Positions 11,520 to 50,310 of a DNA stretch of 64,000 nt are shown in pieces. A program made the translations under genes and the position numbers. Source of the stretch: Adiantum capillus-veneris. Lineage: Eukaryota; Streptophyta; Polypodiopsida; Polypodiales; Pteridaceae. The notes beneath the pieces were generated by a model. It searched no databases and was not told the DNA's origin. It saw only the letters and a list, made by a program, of their open reading frames with translations. Location: positions 83,756,260 to 83,820,259 of the forward strand of contig CM043948.1 of the NCBI GenBank assembly GCA_014529385.2, written 5' to 3'. The first letter of the stretch is position 1; each line of letters starts with the position of its first letter.

Positions 11520-11591
11520 TACCATCCTATGTGGATGCCAGCTTATCATCCTGTGTGGATCATGCATCTTCAAGATTTTATCATATTCCAA

Positions 11592-11607
11592 ACCTCAAGG
11601 GGAGGAT
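11592..11607 (+). other. Polypurine tract
   Basis: CTCAAGGGGAGGAT immediately precedes the 3' LTR, the expected position of the plus-strand primer. Confidence 0.75.
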
Positions 11608-11882
11608 TGTAAAGTGTGAGCTTTGTCTGTGAGCTTTGTCCTAAAGTGTGAGTCAAGGAGAGAAGAGTGGAATTATCCCACATGCTGTGGAGCAAGGCTG
11701 TAGAGCTACTTAAAGCTCATTTCATGAATGAATACGCACAACTCTATTTTGTACTACATGTTTGTCTATGGTGAGCTTGTGCTAAGCTAAGTCAATACTC
11801 AAGATTGTGTTTATAAGTCCAAGCTAATTCTATCTTGGAACATAATTCACTTGAGGATAACCTTGCTTACACACACACTCAC
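11608..11882 (+). repeat. 3' LTR, truncated
   Basis: Matches the 5' LTR from TGTAAAG to ACACACACTCAC and then diverges. The last part, including the CCCAACA end, is missing. Confidence 0.85.
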
Positions 11883-12100
11883 CCAAATGAGGTGGCTATA
11901 TACGTACCTAGCTCAAATGAGCATTTCAAAAAAAACAAGGTAATGCATGACACAATCTCGTAACAGATTCTAACAAAGATGAATATATGTAAGATTCTCC
12001 AAAGCATTCTTTGATACCAATCTTGGGGGTTTCTTATAGAAATTATTTTTCATGAGGTGCTAGCCCTTGTTCAACAAAAGTAGGACTGCTTTACCTTTAT

Positions 12101-12146
<46 letters not shown>

Positions 12147-12553
12147 TCTCCTTTTGGTCTATCTTGGTCTAGCAATGCTACCAAGCTTGATTATACAGAC
12201 CAGATTATGTAGCATGGTGCGAAGAGATGAAAGCTAAGAGAAGTCAATGTAATCATAAACCTTTGTTTGAAAATGGAGTGGATTATAGAATCAATTTCAA
12301 CAATGGGAACACAATGGAGACACACACGAGGCCGCCGCTCTTTGTTGATACACTAGACTATGAGCATCATTTCTCATCAGCACTATGTAGGGGTAGAAGG
12401 GCAGGGTTACATGTGGACATGTGAAGATTCTCATAAACTTTTAATATAAGAAGGTATAGCATATTCTAACATCATAAAATAATCCCAAATATTTCTAATA
12501 TTTGAAGCATCAAATAAAAATTGGAATGATACAAAGATGGTACACATAAGGTA

Positions 12554-12630
<77 letters not shown>

Positions 12631-12865
12631 AATGACATCATCCTCATGATTCATCATGCTCCATTATTTTGCTAGTCAAGAATGCACTCAATTCTATAAA
12701 AACCATCTTGGAGAATGAGAAGGTTGCCCATCTTTCAAGGACGAAATAGCCCATCTTTCAATTACGGTGATACTGGGCTTACATACCTGGGAGAACTTGA
12801 CTCCGAACTTGATGACAATCAATGTCCCAAGTAAGTGACCTTTTGATTGTAGTGAATGCGATCAA
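11883..12865. other. No gene seen; two microsatellites
   Basis: Contains (GA)n at about 12102-12138 and a compound (TC)n-(AC)n at about 12556-12630. The open frame at 12227-12424 has no recognisable motif. Confidence 0.5.
12556..12630. repeat. Compound (TC)n(AC)n microsatellite
   Basis: About 25 TC units pass directly into about 13 AC units. A comparable TC-to-CA junction is found at 13709-13780. Confidence 0.95.
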
Positions 12866-13215
12866 GTACACGGCCGGGAAGCTTCTTGAGGGTGGATACC
12901 TTACCAGTTTGGCAAGGATCGAAATTGTGAACTCGATGATGACAATATACCACTTCTTACTTTTGGCCAATATTTGTGGTCTTGGCGGCGCAAAAATTGT
13001 CAAATTTTAGGGCGCTAAACCAAGTGAACTTAGAAGTACGCAGCCAAGAAGCTTCTTGAGGGTGGATACCTTACTAGTTGGGCAAGGAGCAAAATTCTGA
13101 ACTCAGTGATGGCAATATACCACTTCTTACTTTTGGCCAAGATTTGTGGTCTTGGCCACTATGGACTCAAAGCTTGTCAATTGTTAGGGCGCGAAACCAA
13201 GTGACCTTAGGATGC
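12866..13215. repeat. Tandem duplication, about 170-180 bp
   Basis: Two copies with the same landmarks in order: GCTTCTTGAGGGTGGATACC (12881 and 13051), CCACTTCTTACTTTTGGCCA, GTGGTCTTGGC, and an end reading GCGCTAAACCAAGTGA or GCGCGAAACCAAGTGA. The second is slightly longer. No protein is supported by both. Confidence 0.8.
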
Positions 13216-13509
13216 CTCGTTTGGGAATGAGCTTCAACCACTTGTAGCACACTATCTTTGGATAGTTTATTTTGGAATACAAAAATATCTATACTTATAA
13301 TGGTTTCTTATTGGTTTTTAATGTGTAAGATCTATTTTGTCACGTGGATTGGACAATTTCTTTTGCGTCAGTAATGCCAATTTCTTTTTTGTAACATTGG
13401 TGAACAATGACATTAGGCATTCAGAAGAACCCTCTCAAATAATGGAATATAAATTAAAATAATAATAATTTGTATTTCAAAAAACTATTAAATAATACTA
13501 ATAACACAT

Positions 13510-13604
13510 ACACACACACACACACACACACAGTGTGGGCTTGCGTTCATGACTCTATGGATAGATATTTGAGAGTAGTTACGGGTTTTTCTTGTGACAT
13601 CAAC

Positions 13605-13641
<37 letters not shown>

Positions 13642-13717
13642 CACACACACATGAAGCCTTTTGCTATTGTTCTAGTGCTTCTCTCATGTCCCCCCGCCCC
13701 CCCCAAACCTCTCTCTC

Positions 13718-13780
<63 letters not shown>

Positions 13781-13863
13781 TGTGTTGGGTGGATAGCAGC
13801 TTGTCTGGAGCTCGTGTCTGTTTACACATACAACTTGTCATTGTGACAGAGTAGGTGACAAAT

Positions 13864-13922
<59 letters not shown>
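13510..13922. repeat. Microsatellite cluster: CA, TG, TC
   Basis: (CA)n at about 13510-13532, (TG)n passing through GCGCGC into (CA)n at 13607-13650 (a self-complementary purine-pyrimidine tract), (TC)n to (CA)n at 13709-13780, and (TC)n at 13866-13922. Confidence 0.95.
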
Positions 13923-13926
<4 letters not shown>

Positions 13927-14430
13927 GGTCACTAACATGGATCGCAACCCTATCATTTGCGCACATATCCTCAAAGCAAGACAGCTCCCAAGTCGACACA
14001 TGGATAAGCGAGCTTTTTCTTTTTTCTCAATCTCTTTTAAAAAAATAGTAATTTGTAAAAAATTTAAAAAAAATATCAATATTGTTCTTGGAAAAGGCCC
14101 CTTGAAAAAATAAAAAAATATATACATCAAAATTCAATTGTTTATCAAATAACAAAATCTTTACTAGAATTACCTTTTTTTTTGTTACTTGAATTTAGTT
14201 AGGAACATTTACTCCTTAGAGAGTAAAAAGCCTTTTAACTTGACATTGTCAAAAGGATTTTCATTTCAGCAAACTTACCCTTCACTTTGGCATTATAAAT
14301 GTTAGCCTTCACTTTTTTAGTTTCAATTAGATGCTTTGTAAGATTTTTTTGGAACTGAACCAATGAGTGACATGTGGAGGTCCTTTCCTTCCTTGAAAAT
14401 TTTAAGCTTCATTATGTATAGTATAGAGAA
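13923..14430 (+). repeat. Dispersed repeat family R1, copy 2
   Basis: Starts at ATGGTCACTAACATGGAT directly after a (TC)n tract, as copy 1 does at 6050, and shares its downstream blocks through TGACATGTGGAGGTCCTTTCC and TCCTTCCTTGAAA. It lacks about 500 bp present in copy 1. Confidence 0.65.
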
Positions 14431-15248
14431 GACAGAGAAGATGGGAAAGAGTTTGTCACTCACAAGTCAATGTCTCTCATTATTGAAACTAGTATGTGAC
14501 TTGTTGCAATTGCTAAGAAAAAGAAAGGCTTAACTTTGTGGCACTTTTTTTCCTCATCTTTCCTCCCATGCGGTAATATGTGCAAAGAATCGATATGATA
14601 GCACCAACTATACTCCCAAGGGCTTCATTATCATCCTTCAAAATTATGATAAAGCAACTCTAGCAAACTATCACTAGTGACATCTCATGCAGAACAATAG
14701 AGGGGATGACATTTGAAACCTCTTAAAAGACAATCCAGTAAAGATCCGCCCACATCACTATGTTTTACACATCCTTATAAGCCTCTTGAAATATAAAGTA
14801 ATTGTTGGTTGCTTCAAGTTGTTATATTGTTCTATTGAATTGGCTATTGTTGATGTCCATTTTTTAGTAAGCGACTTAGAGGTGATACATTTTTGTAATC
14901 CTAGCATGGCCCAATTGTTGTAGGATCTAAAAATAGGAAGTGTAACCTTGGTATATGTCGTGTAACATTAATGAGGATTTTTAGGTTAGCATAACACATA
15001 ATATTTCAATCGTCAGTTCTAGGAACCTTGCTAGTGGATTAGCCAAGAAAAGACCTTTGCTATTATCAAAAAGCTTTTGCATGAGTTTCTCCTTTGACTA
15101 CCTAGCATATGAGGGGCTAGGTAGTGGACATATTTGATGAACCGTGTGTGTGGCATGCAGTCGATTCCCTGTTTTGTCACATGAAAAAATCCGTTAATGA
15201 TCTTTTACAAAAAAAAAAAAGGAGGATACTTCCATATGAGCTGTTTTT

Positions 15249-15303
<55 letters not shown>

Positions 15304-16420
15304 GCAACAAACTTGAGTTCCATCTAGAGCTAGGTTGCGATTGGTTCAGTTTTGTCATTAGTCAAGCCCCCCTCTCTTCACAAAGACAAAACATTTGGGT
15401 TTTGTTTAGTGTATCGCATGTGTGCCCATGCACACACACTCACTACAATAGCACCAACTTAGGAAGGAGGGAGGCGAGGAAGGCCGCACTTCTGCTCGAC
15501 GCGTGAAGGTGCCCAGCATCTAGCAATTTTTTAAGCACTTCAGGGAACAGTAAAGGCCTTAGTGCACTATGGATGAAGGTCGTTCAATTTTCATTGCTTC
15601 ACAAGTCATCTCAAGGAGGCTCAAAAGTCTTATGAATAGAAAGAAATTATGGTCTTTTAAATGCTATTTTCTAAAGTCGCATTCAACTTTTTGGATTAAA
15701 AAGTGTATTCATAGGAGTTTGATCCCATGAAGTAAAGTACTGATAAAGGGTCCTTCGATTTAAAGACTTCAAAAATATTTATTCACTAACTTATTTTCCT
15801 ATCTTTTATGTTTATTAAATTTATCTTCTCATATAGTCTTTGCAAAGCTAAGTGAAATTCAATATGTAGCTCTTGTCATTGACAACGATCAGCAAGAGCT
15901 GGAAGCGACCCTAGTGGTGATCAATGAAGATGCTCATTGTTGGAAAGTAGATGATGTGGGCAACCTAAACAAGTTTCTTTTCTATGTTGGTTCATGTTAA
16001 AAAGCCATGGGTGGAGAACCTATTACTACAGGTATGGAATTGTTGGCAACATGTGTCAACCCTGCTATTAATCAATGTTTCCCATTGAATTCATCATGAT
16101 TTTTGGTGTATGGGACGTGAAGTTTTATGAAGTGCTTGGACTTCACATTAATGGTTTGGGCAGTTTTTGTGGTATGGGCTGTCAAAATTGTATGCGCCAG
16201 TGAACTTCAAATCAATTGTTTGTTGTTTGGAGATGTACTTGACACACCATGAAATCTCATTTTAGACAAAATCATTTCATGTTTTTATACGGACTCATCT
16301 ACAAGCCTGAGTAGATTGGTGGAAGCATAGGCTAATCGATTTGTCAAGAGGAAGAGGTTAAACAAGGTGATAAGACCCCTCGGCTTTTCAAGATTTTTCT
16401 AACACCATGGTATCCCTTAT
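14431..16420. other. No gene seen; (TC)n at 15253-15299
   Basis: AT-rich sequence with only short open frames and a (TC)n tract. I recognise no transposon protein in either strand. Confidence 0.45.
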
Positions 16421-16555
16421 AGGTGGTTTTGTTACCACTTAGTTAGAATGCTTGGTTGTACCCATACTATAGACCAGTAAGTTTTGTTACCACCTAGTTA
16501 GACTGCTTGGTTGTACCCATAGGAGTAGCACACTATAGACCATTAAGTTTACAAT
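16421..16555. repeat. Tandem duplication, about 65 bp
   Basis: GTTTTGTTACCAC.TAGTTAGA.TGCTTGGTTGTACCCATA occurs twice (about 16422 and 16483), each followed by CTATAGACCA.TAAGTTT. The second copy has a short insertion. Confidence 0.7.
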
Positions 16556-18741
16556 TTGCTAATGAACCACTGATTCCAAACATGCATCTTAAATAATTTA
16601 GATGTACAATTAAATGCCACTAAGTTGAAGAATCACCATTACCATCCATAGACAACGTATCACTATTACTTTGAGCTTCCATCATGCAAGATGTTGGGAT
16701 GAGCCCTCAGATAGCCCTCTTTGACATGGATACCCTTCGTACTTCCACAATGTATGGTCATTGTACACAATTTAAGTGGTTAAGTGGTGATGTATATAGT
16801 CATAAAGCATGTACCCACAAAAATAGAAGCCTATTCCACTTGGCAAAGGAGAATGCCCTAATTTTGGAAGGTGCCCTTGTGAGCAACAATGCATGAATAT
16901 ACTCAACCATACATAACACATGGTTTGTGATCATAACTTTGCCTTTTATGTAAGAGGTCAAAATTTACTCTCAACACAACAAACATTTGATTCCTCCACT
17001 TAAAGTTCAAGATGAAGGCTTCTCTCAATTATTCTCCATATAGTACTAGCAAATATTGGATCCACCGAAAATCTGCCCCACCTTCATGAGATTTAAGTCT
17101 TTGCTTACAATTATGTGGTCCTCACTAAGCAAGACCAAATTTCACTCAAAATATTTTTAGTTAAAGTCGATCTTTCTTCAAGTTTTAAGTCTTTAATTAC
17201 AATTATTTGGCCTCTCATAAACATACAAGGCAAGTGGGCTCCAACGAATCGATGTAATAATTAAACAAAGCTCTTATATACATTGCACCTTTCCTAACCA
17301 ATAGGACTTGAGAGTTGTACCTATCAAAATAAGCTCTGCACACAATTTTAGCTTGGGAAACCAGCACAAAAAATGTTGTTGAACAAACCTCCAAGACACC
17401 CTAATCACTTCAATTAACCCTTTGATGGTCAAATTTTTACTTTTTGCCCATGATAGAATTGTGCATGCTTGCAGGCTTGCACGTGCACACACAAAAACTT
17501 CAAACATCAATTATATAGCAAAGCATTTAAGATGACTAAACCAAACTATCACACACACACACACACACACACACGACCTTCTATCTCTTTGAAATGCTAC
17601 CATTATCACCAAAGCAAGGAAAATCAAGATAAAGACAACAAAGGCAATGGTAAAGCAAGTGTTGTAGAAGAAGTTTCCCTCAACATACTTCTTTAAGCTC
17701 CCTATGTTAGGAAGATGCCTCCACCAACCCCCAATGCAAGAGGATACTAAAGCATACATCATACATAATGCTATTGTAACCTTCTCTTAGATTGCCTATG
17801 TAAGAGGCCAACATGGACTCTCTATACAAAGAACAAATCAAAATCTTCTCTGCTTCCATTGTGTAAATGTAATATGAATGCTTCTTTCAATTGGGCTCCA
17901 ATGATAAAACGGATTGGTCCTACTAGAAGATGTTTTCATAAACTTTTAGCCTTCTTTTCTTACTTTGGTCAAGCCAGGTGTGCATGGAGAGTTTTATTTA
18001 GAGCACCAAGGTACCCACCCATGACACCAGAACGAGTCCAGTCAAGATATTATGTCACGTCGCTAAAAATACAAAGCAATAAGTTTTGCAAAGTCTTTTA
18101 AGTTCCTAAGCTCATAAGTAACCAAATGTCCGACAAACAAAGGCGCGGGGGGGGGGGGGGGGGGGGGGGTGGGGGGGGTTTCATACAAACTACAGTTTAG
18201 TTGAATGAAATGAAAAATAAACCCAAACGTTGTGTGCAAGGAATAGAGCTGGAAGTTGTTTAAGAGTAAGTTTCTTGACAATAGCAACCCCATTGCAAAA
18301 CAAAAAAGAAGCATAGCAATCAAGGTCACGAGGATGTGCCTTGACTACCATAGTCAAGGGAAATTAAGTGACATTGTGACTCATTGGGCACTCCAATATT
18401 CATATACAAAGCAAATATGAGCCAAAACAAGCCAATTGTTTTCTTTCATTAGACACGTACTATTAATCTCATCTATTACAACACTGTCAATATGTTTTAG
18501 AAAACCGACACGAGGTGGAGGTCCAACAAATTTCAACCCTCCTGAAACAGACACGGGGTCATAACATTTCCATTACATAATTCATTCAATTACCCTACAT
18601 ATTATACATTCAGGCATCACCACACTACTTTGTGGCCGATGCAAAAACATATCGTTTCATTCTCTATGAATATTTTATTTTTAGAACATAAATTGTTTGT
18701 GGAAATCTTGACACTATCAAAGGCCTAAATCCATTAATCTT

Positions 18742-18814
<73 letters not shown>

Positions 18815-19300
18815 GCTAGAGCCATGCAAGTATGGGCATATATCCAAATCACTTTATTTTCCAACTACACAGTTGGGAGAAAGACAATGAGATAAAATTA
18901 TGATTATTCAACTATCGCAGACATCAACATAAATACCACATTGCTCTGAGCATTCTGTAGTGTTACGGGCAAGGAAATTCACTAAAGCTCTCTAAATGGC
19001 CCATGGCTCACTTTGTAATCGCATTGCATAAGCCATCAATGCAATATGAAAGATTGCTTCACCAAGCCCCCCATTACCCACATTCGCCATTCACTGCCTA
19101 CTTGCAATTATTGTGTTTCAATATCAACTTTTATGTTTTGCACCAACAAGCGTACTTTAAATTGAGTACAAATTGCGACTTTTGAAAGCCCTTGCTGATG
19201 TAGAGTAAGCCTAACCCTTGGGAGGACAATGGTATGCTCAAGAAAATTAATAAATGCCTCGATGCACTTGGATCAACTTGATAAAAACCTTCACATCTGG
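16556..19300. other. No gene seen; simple repeats only
   Basis: Contains (CA)n at about 17551-17574, a G homopolymer with one interruption at about 18149-18178, and a (TC)n tract of about 33 units at 18746-18811. The left end of the stretch nearest 19300 may include the 3' UTR of NOT3. Confidence 0.45.
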
Positions 19301-19528
19301 ATTGTCAAATAATTTGACTTGCTTTCAACTTGACTTGCATTACAGCAACAAAATAGATACCAAACATGTCGCAAGTCACGATTTTCCTTACAGAGCGATG
19401 AACACAGCAATATGAGAAGCAAAGGAAATTCGTACATTTGTCATTATTATACCTGCCCCCCCCTGCCTCTTTTTTTTGTACACAACTTACAAAGGGTTGG
19501 CTTTCATATTCAAGAAGATAGAAGTACA

Positions 19529-46096
<26,568 letters not shown>

Positions 46097-46340
46097 GGCA
46101 GTGACCGAGCTAGAGACAAGCTAAAAGACTCTCAACTCTGCGACTATGCTTCTCTCCGCAAAGCAAAAGATGTCTGTCACGCTCCTTGAACTGCCACAAC
46201 ACAGTAGCTATGCTGATTCGAAACGCGGCTGACTGATGGAGTTGAGAACGCGATGTAAAGATGGGCGGGAGGATGGAGCGTTCACATATACACTTTAGAA
46301 GTGAGAACTTTTCCGAAGTCATTGTGTACTAGCAATGTCA
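46097..46340 (-). promoter_or_regulatory. NOT3 5' UTR and likely core promoter
   Basis: The sequence upstream of the NOT3 ATG has no upstream repeat until 46340. A TGTATATG (plus-strand 46284-46291) about 190 bp from the ATG is a weak TATA candidate; a CCGCCC-type GC box lies at about 46263-46270. Transcription start cannot be placed from sequence. Confidence 0.35.
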
Positions 46341-46590
46341 AGCCCAGTAGGGGGTTTTTCACACATAAAGAGATTGAACAATTTGGGAGTGTGTTTGATT
46401 TAGTTCAATCGCACTAGACCAAAGGGTGTTGGACGTTGGGCAGTCCATAAAGAGATTGAATGATTTGCCAGTAGGTGGATTTTTCACACACATAAAGAGA
46501 TTGAACAATTTGGGAGTGTGTTTGATTTAGTTCAATCGCACTAGACCAAAGGGTGTTGGACGTTGGGTAGTCAGGAGATTGAACGATTTG
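46340..46590. repeat. 127-bp tandem duplication upstream of NOT3
   Basis: Two copies share ACACATAAAGAGATTGAACA (46361 and 46488), GTGTTTGATTTAGTTCAATC and GACCAAAGGGTGTTGGACG. It lies 250-500 bp upstream of the NOT3 start codon, so promoter elements may be doubled. Confidence 0.9.
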
Positions 46591-47464
46591 CATGTGTGTG
46601 AAATTCTCATGGCAAAAGATCTCTTGAATCTATACTAAGGATAAAGGGGGAGGGAATTCCGGTTCCACCCCTTACCACGCGTCAGAACCTCCTTCAAGCG
46701 GTGGGTGTGGCATGCAGCTCCGGGAGCACAGTGCCGTAGAGAGAGAGAGAGAGAGGGAGAGAGGCGGTGAAGCCGCCGGCTATACTAGCTCCAATTATTA
46801 ATTTTAAGTCAAACTTATTGGTACCGTTTCATTTTTGGTGGTTGGGCATTTTTCCCCTATTTGCACGAATTATACCTTGTCTTGTCTGTCACTTCGGCAC
46901 TCGATGACTCCAGCTATTAATTACAAGCTCAATTTCATTCAAAACAAAAATGATTTGAGAAGTTTATTACTTGATGTCACCAAATTTAATATTTGGTAAT
47001 GCCCGAATTACTTTGTGAAGAATAGACTTATTATTTTCATCATTTATTAAGGTTTTAAATTATCAAAATAAAGTTTGAGTCTTGACAATCTAATTTCTCT
47101 CTCTAGGCTAGAGAGAGAAAATGTTTGCACTTACCTACAATACCAAATCCATAGAGGTTTAAAGGGCTTTGAGACATTCAAAAACTACTAGGATTTACTT
47201 TAGAGTTCTGTCCAAAAAAAAAAAAAAGCAAATAACGATCTAAAAATAACCTCGAGTTTCCTTTTTTGTTGCTCAAGAAGAAAGGGAATAGAAGCTCCAT
47301 TTTATGATGATTTGTGTTTGAAGTACCTCAGCATAATGTATTGGGATGAAAAGGGCTCTAATGCAATAGCAAAATTGGAATTTTATGTTTCGGGAGCAAT
47401 ACCAAAAATGCACAAAAGTGTGTGCGTATAGAATGAGGCTAGGGATGATAGGATAAGGCTAATA
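46591..47464. other. No gene seen
   Basis: Includes a short GA tract near 46739-46756 and AT-rich sequence. No coding exon or element protein found. Confidence 0.45.
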
Positions 47465-48110
47465 GTAACTCTCCATCAATGCATACTTCCTCCTTGTTGA
47501 GAGTTTTCACAAAGCATAACCTTTGTCATCAAGGCATTCACAATAAAACTACTATGCAAGCAAAAGTTTTCGACAACACCATGCGCATCTTCTTGAGTAC
47601 AAGTCAAAAGCACTACATCATCCGCATAGAGCAAAAGCATGACTACAAGATTATCGAGAAAAACTTCTTAAATTCCTTCTTTATGCATATATTCAAGAAC
47701 CATATGTTGCAACTCATCAATGCATAGCCCAAAGAGAGTTGGTGAAAGGGGGCACCCTTGCTTAAAACCAATATCGCTTGATAAATTTTATGAAATTTCA
47801 TCCCCAAGCTTGCTTTGCATAATACTCTTATATATATGTGAAATGCATGCATGTCCTCACTTGGTACTTGAAATTCTTCCATGTGCTATAAATAATACTT
47901 CCAAGTAACCATATCAAAAGCCTTTCTTGAAATCGACAAAGCAACAATACAAGCTTTTTCCCTAGACTTTCCTCCATGAGAACTAAAAGGGAAACAAGAT
48001 GATAAATGATACCATGGATTTTACAAAAACCTACTTACCCACTATGAGCATGTTTGCCATTTTTTTCAAGGCATGCGCTCAACTTTTCTCAGATTATAGG
48101 ACCAAGTAGA
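47465..48110 (-). pseudogene. LINE reverse transcriptase relic
   Basis: On the minus strand, broken across frames: SISRKAFDMVTWKYYL near 47925 (family FvDfsKAFD), QGCPLSPTLFGLCIDELQHM near 47765-47710 and LLLYADDVVL near 47630-47605, the catalytic box, then NALMTKVMLCENSQQGG. These are non-LTR reverse transcriptase motifs of the same general type as the LINE at 24669-28380. Stops and frame changes make it dead. Confidence 0.78.
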
Positions 48111-48338
48111 TTTGTCCACCAATATGGTCCATTGTTTGCATTTTTTACATCTCCTCCTTTGTGTAGATATTTAATTCAAGTAGTGGTCCCATCATGTGGC
48201 ATGCCATGCTATAGTGCAAGTTAAACATATTCCAAATCCAATGATATGTTTCATTTTTGTTCAATTAATGATATCTGATTTCATATCATGCAAATCCCCT
48301 GCATTGCAAGTGGCCAATTTTTTATTCGCTCGCTTTCT

Positions 48339-48376
<38 letters not shown>

Positions 48377-48697
48377 GTTTTAGGTAATAGACTTGTTATC
48401 TATTTTCAAAATAAACCATTTCACTAGGACCACAAATTTTATTTTGTAATAGCTTGTTTTTGTGCTTCTTGGTTAGAGTCAATTAAGAAACTGCTTTCTT
48501 TTTTCAACCAATGAGCAATCAGATGCTCCTCCATGGGGGCACCCGAAGATGGAAGGGGGAAAGCACTTAGTTTTAACAAAGTCAACTAACCCCCCCCCCC
48601 CACCCCCCAAAAATGTATCTTTTAATCAAACTATTTTCTTAATAAGGAATCCTTTTTTCCTTGAGTTCCCATAGCGTTAATATTCATGTTGAGGACT

Positions 48698-48741
<44 letters not shown>

Positions 48742-49499
48742 TGTGGAAAGGTTTTTGGATAATTGCATGGGTGGTCTATAGACTGTTGTTGGATTGGAGG
48801 GGATAATCCCCACTTGACTAGATCGTGGAGCTCTATACATCGTCAAGCTTCCCTTTCATGCTTTCCAAATCAAATGTAGATATGTTAAACACAAATTTAC
48901 ACACACAATATTAAAAAATACTAGATTGATATAGACAAAATCAATAGCATAAACGCATAGAATAAATAGGATACGAAGGAATCTGTTCAATATTGGCCTT
49001 AATCCTAGCCCCCAAAGTGCACAACCCAAAATTCTTGGCACTTGGGGTATTTGAGTATATTTTATTGAAATTAACTTGTACTACAATTTGTAGCGCGACA
49101 TTCTTACAAAAATACCTAAAATAGCATAGCATATGGGCAACATAATCGATGATCGTGCATATGTGTTGAATCGCACATATATGAGGTCAAATGCAATACA
49201 CAATGATCTGGAGAAAGATAGAGTGCAAGAGAGAGAGCATGAAAGCATGCGCATGCACAACTCCTAGGGCGGAGTGCTACGCATACCGCCAAGGACAAAA
49301 AGAGAAAGGATACCAAATGGGGACAAAAGCTACCCCCCCACATGGGTTCCTTAATGAACCCATGCAAGCCTACCCATGAATTCCAACCCGTATTACAAGA
49401 ATAGAAGATAGTTTGTAAATTAAGATTTTATCAGTGACCATCTGATATCCACCATCAGATCTTCATACCAATGACACAGATTGCTTTACACCTATCAAC
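48111..49499. other. No gene seen; GA and TC tracts
   Basis: (GA)n at about 48341-48373 and (TC)n at about 48700-48738, plus a C run near 48590-48608. The open frames at 49116-49379 mirror each other and have no motif. Confidence 0.45.
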
Positions 49500-49719
49500 C
49501 ATACAGCAACTATATTTCAATTCGTGGTAAATAAAGACCATTGTAACTGTTGTTAGTTTTAGGCAAGTCTTCTCATCCACATTTTACAAGAGGTGTTTCA
49601 CATGAACATTATTCTTGACTAACTTATTCCAGCCTAGGATATGTACAAAATCAATTTATTGGGTGGTGGCCAAAATGGCAAATGTAGCAAAAATAAGACT
49701 GCATCACCAACCTCCTTCA
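49500..49719. repeat. Dispersed repeat R4, left half, split by copia
   Basis: Phrases CATTATTCTTGACTAACTTATTCCAG, TATGTACAAA and GGGTGGTGGCCAAAATGGCAA match 55575-55650. The match resumes after the copia element at 54705-54870 (ATTCATTCA...TGGTTAAACTAGTAACCACAA), so the copia element split this repeat. Confidence 0.75.
49715..49719. other. Target-site duplication, left
   Basis: CTTCA, repeated at 54705-54709 on the other side of the copia element. Confidence 0.9.
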
Positions 49720-49947
49720 TGTTACCATATACATGTGATAGTGATGTGTGGAACACACTTAGGACCGTTGGGGCATTTTTTCCCTCATGAGGAGGTTTTC
49801 TCCCCCATGCATTGTATATACGCCCATCACTCTAGGGCTAACTTATCTTTCCATTGCACACTAAGTAATATACTCTCTGTCGTGTGCCTTGAGCTTCCTT
49901 TGTCTTCTCCAAGCTGTTTGTGTTTTCCTGCAACCCTAATTCCAACA
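49720..49947 (+). repeat. Copia 5' LTR
   Basis: 228 bp, TGTTACCATATACAT to ATTCCAACA. Contains TCTTTCCATTGCACACTAAG and ACTCTCTGT, also in the 3' LTR. The two differ by several substitutions and small indels, so the insertion is not recent. Confidence 0.93.
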
Positions 49948-49965
49948 ATTGGTATTAGAGCGGGT
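49948..49965 (+). other. Copia primer binding site
   Basis: TTGGTATTAGAGCGGG, the initiator-Met tRNA complement with one change (TATTAGAGC for TATCAGAGC). Confidence 0.85.
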
Positions 49966-50310
49966 TGCGTCCTCTCGGGCTTAAGTCGCCAGCAGCTCCA
50001 GCACACGCCTGCTCACTTTCTTCGATTTCTATGAGCTTTGGCGAGCGTTCGTAGGTTGACAAAAAATTCGAGGGAAGTGGAAGAGCTTAGTTTGCTCAGA
50101 ATTTTGATTTGGGCTCATTTCGGCCTCCATTTCCACTACGGGTAGTACTGCACATGCTATTTTGTCATTTTGTGCAAAACTTTTGTCAGTGTCGTTTTCT
50201 GCATAACAAGTCCCTTACAGTCTTCTACGGTTTGTGCTATATAGCACGTTTTGTTCCTGCTTCGTTCTCCTCTTTTTGGGCAATTTTTACATCAGGTGCA
50301 AGCATTCTTC

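Larger units (their letters stand above)
8790..11882 (+). mobile_element. Gag-only copia-like LTR retrotransposon
   Basis: The parts are a 5' LTR (8790-9110), an initiator-tRNA-Met type primer site (about 9113), a long leader with a (TC)n tract, one gag gene (10509-11519), a polypurine tract, and a 3' LTR (11608-11882) that lacks about the last 70 bp of the 5' LTR. There is no protease, integrase or reverse transcriptase anywhere in the 2.5-kb interior. Such terminal-repeat elements carrying only gag are known from plants and depend on pol supplied in trans. No target-site duplication can be tested because the 3' LTR end is lost. Confidence 0.8.
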
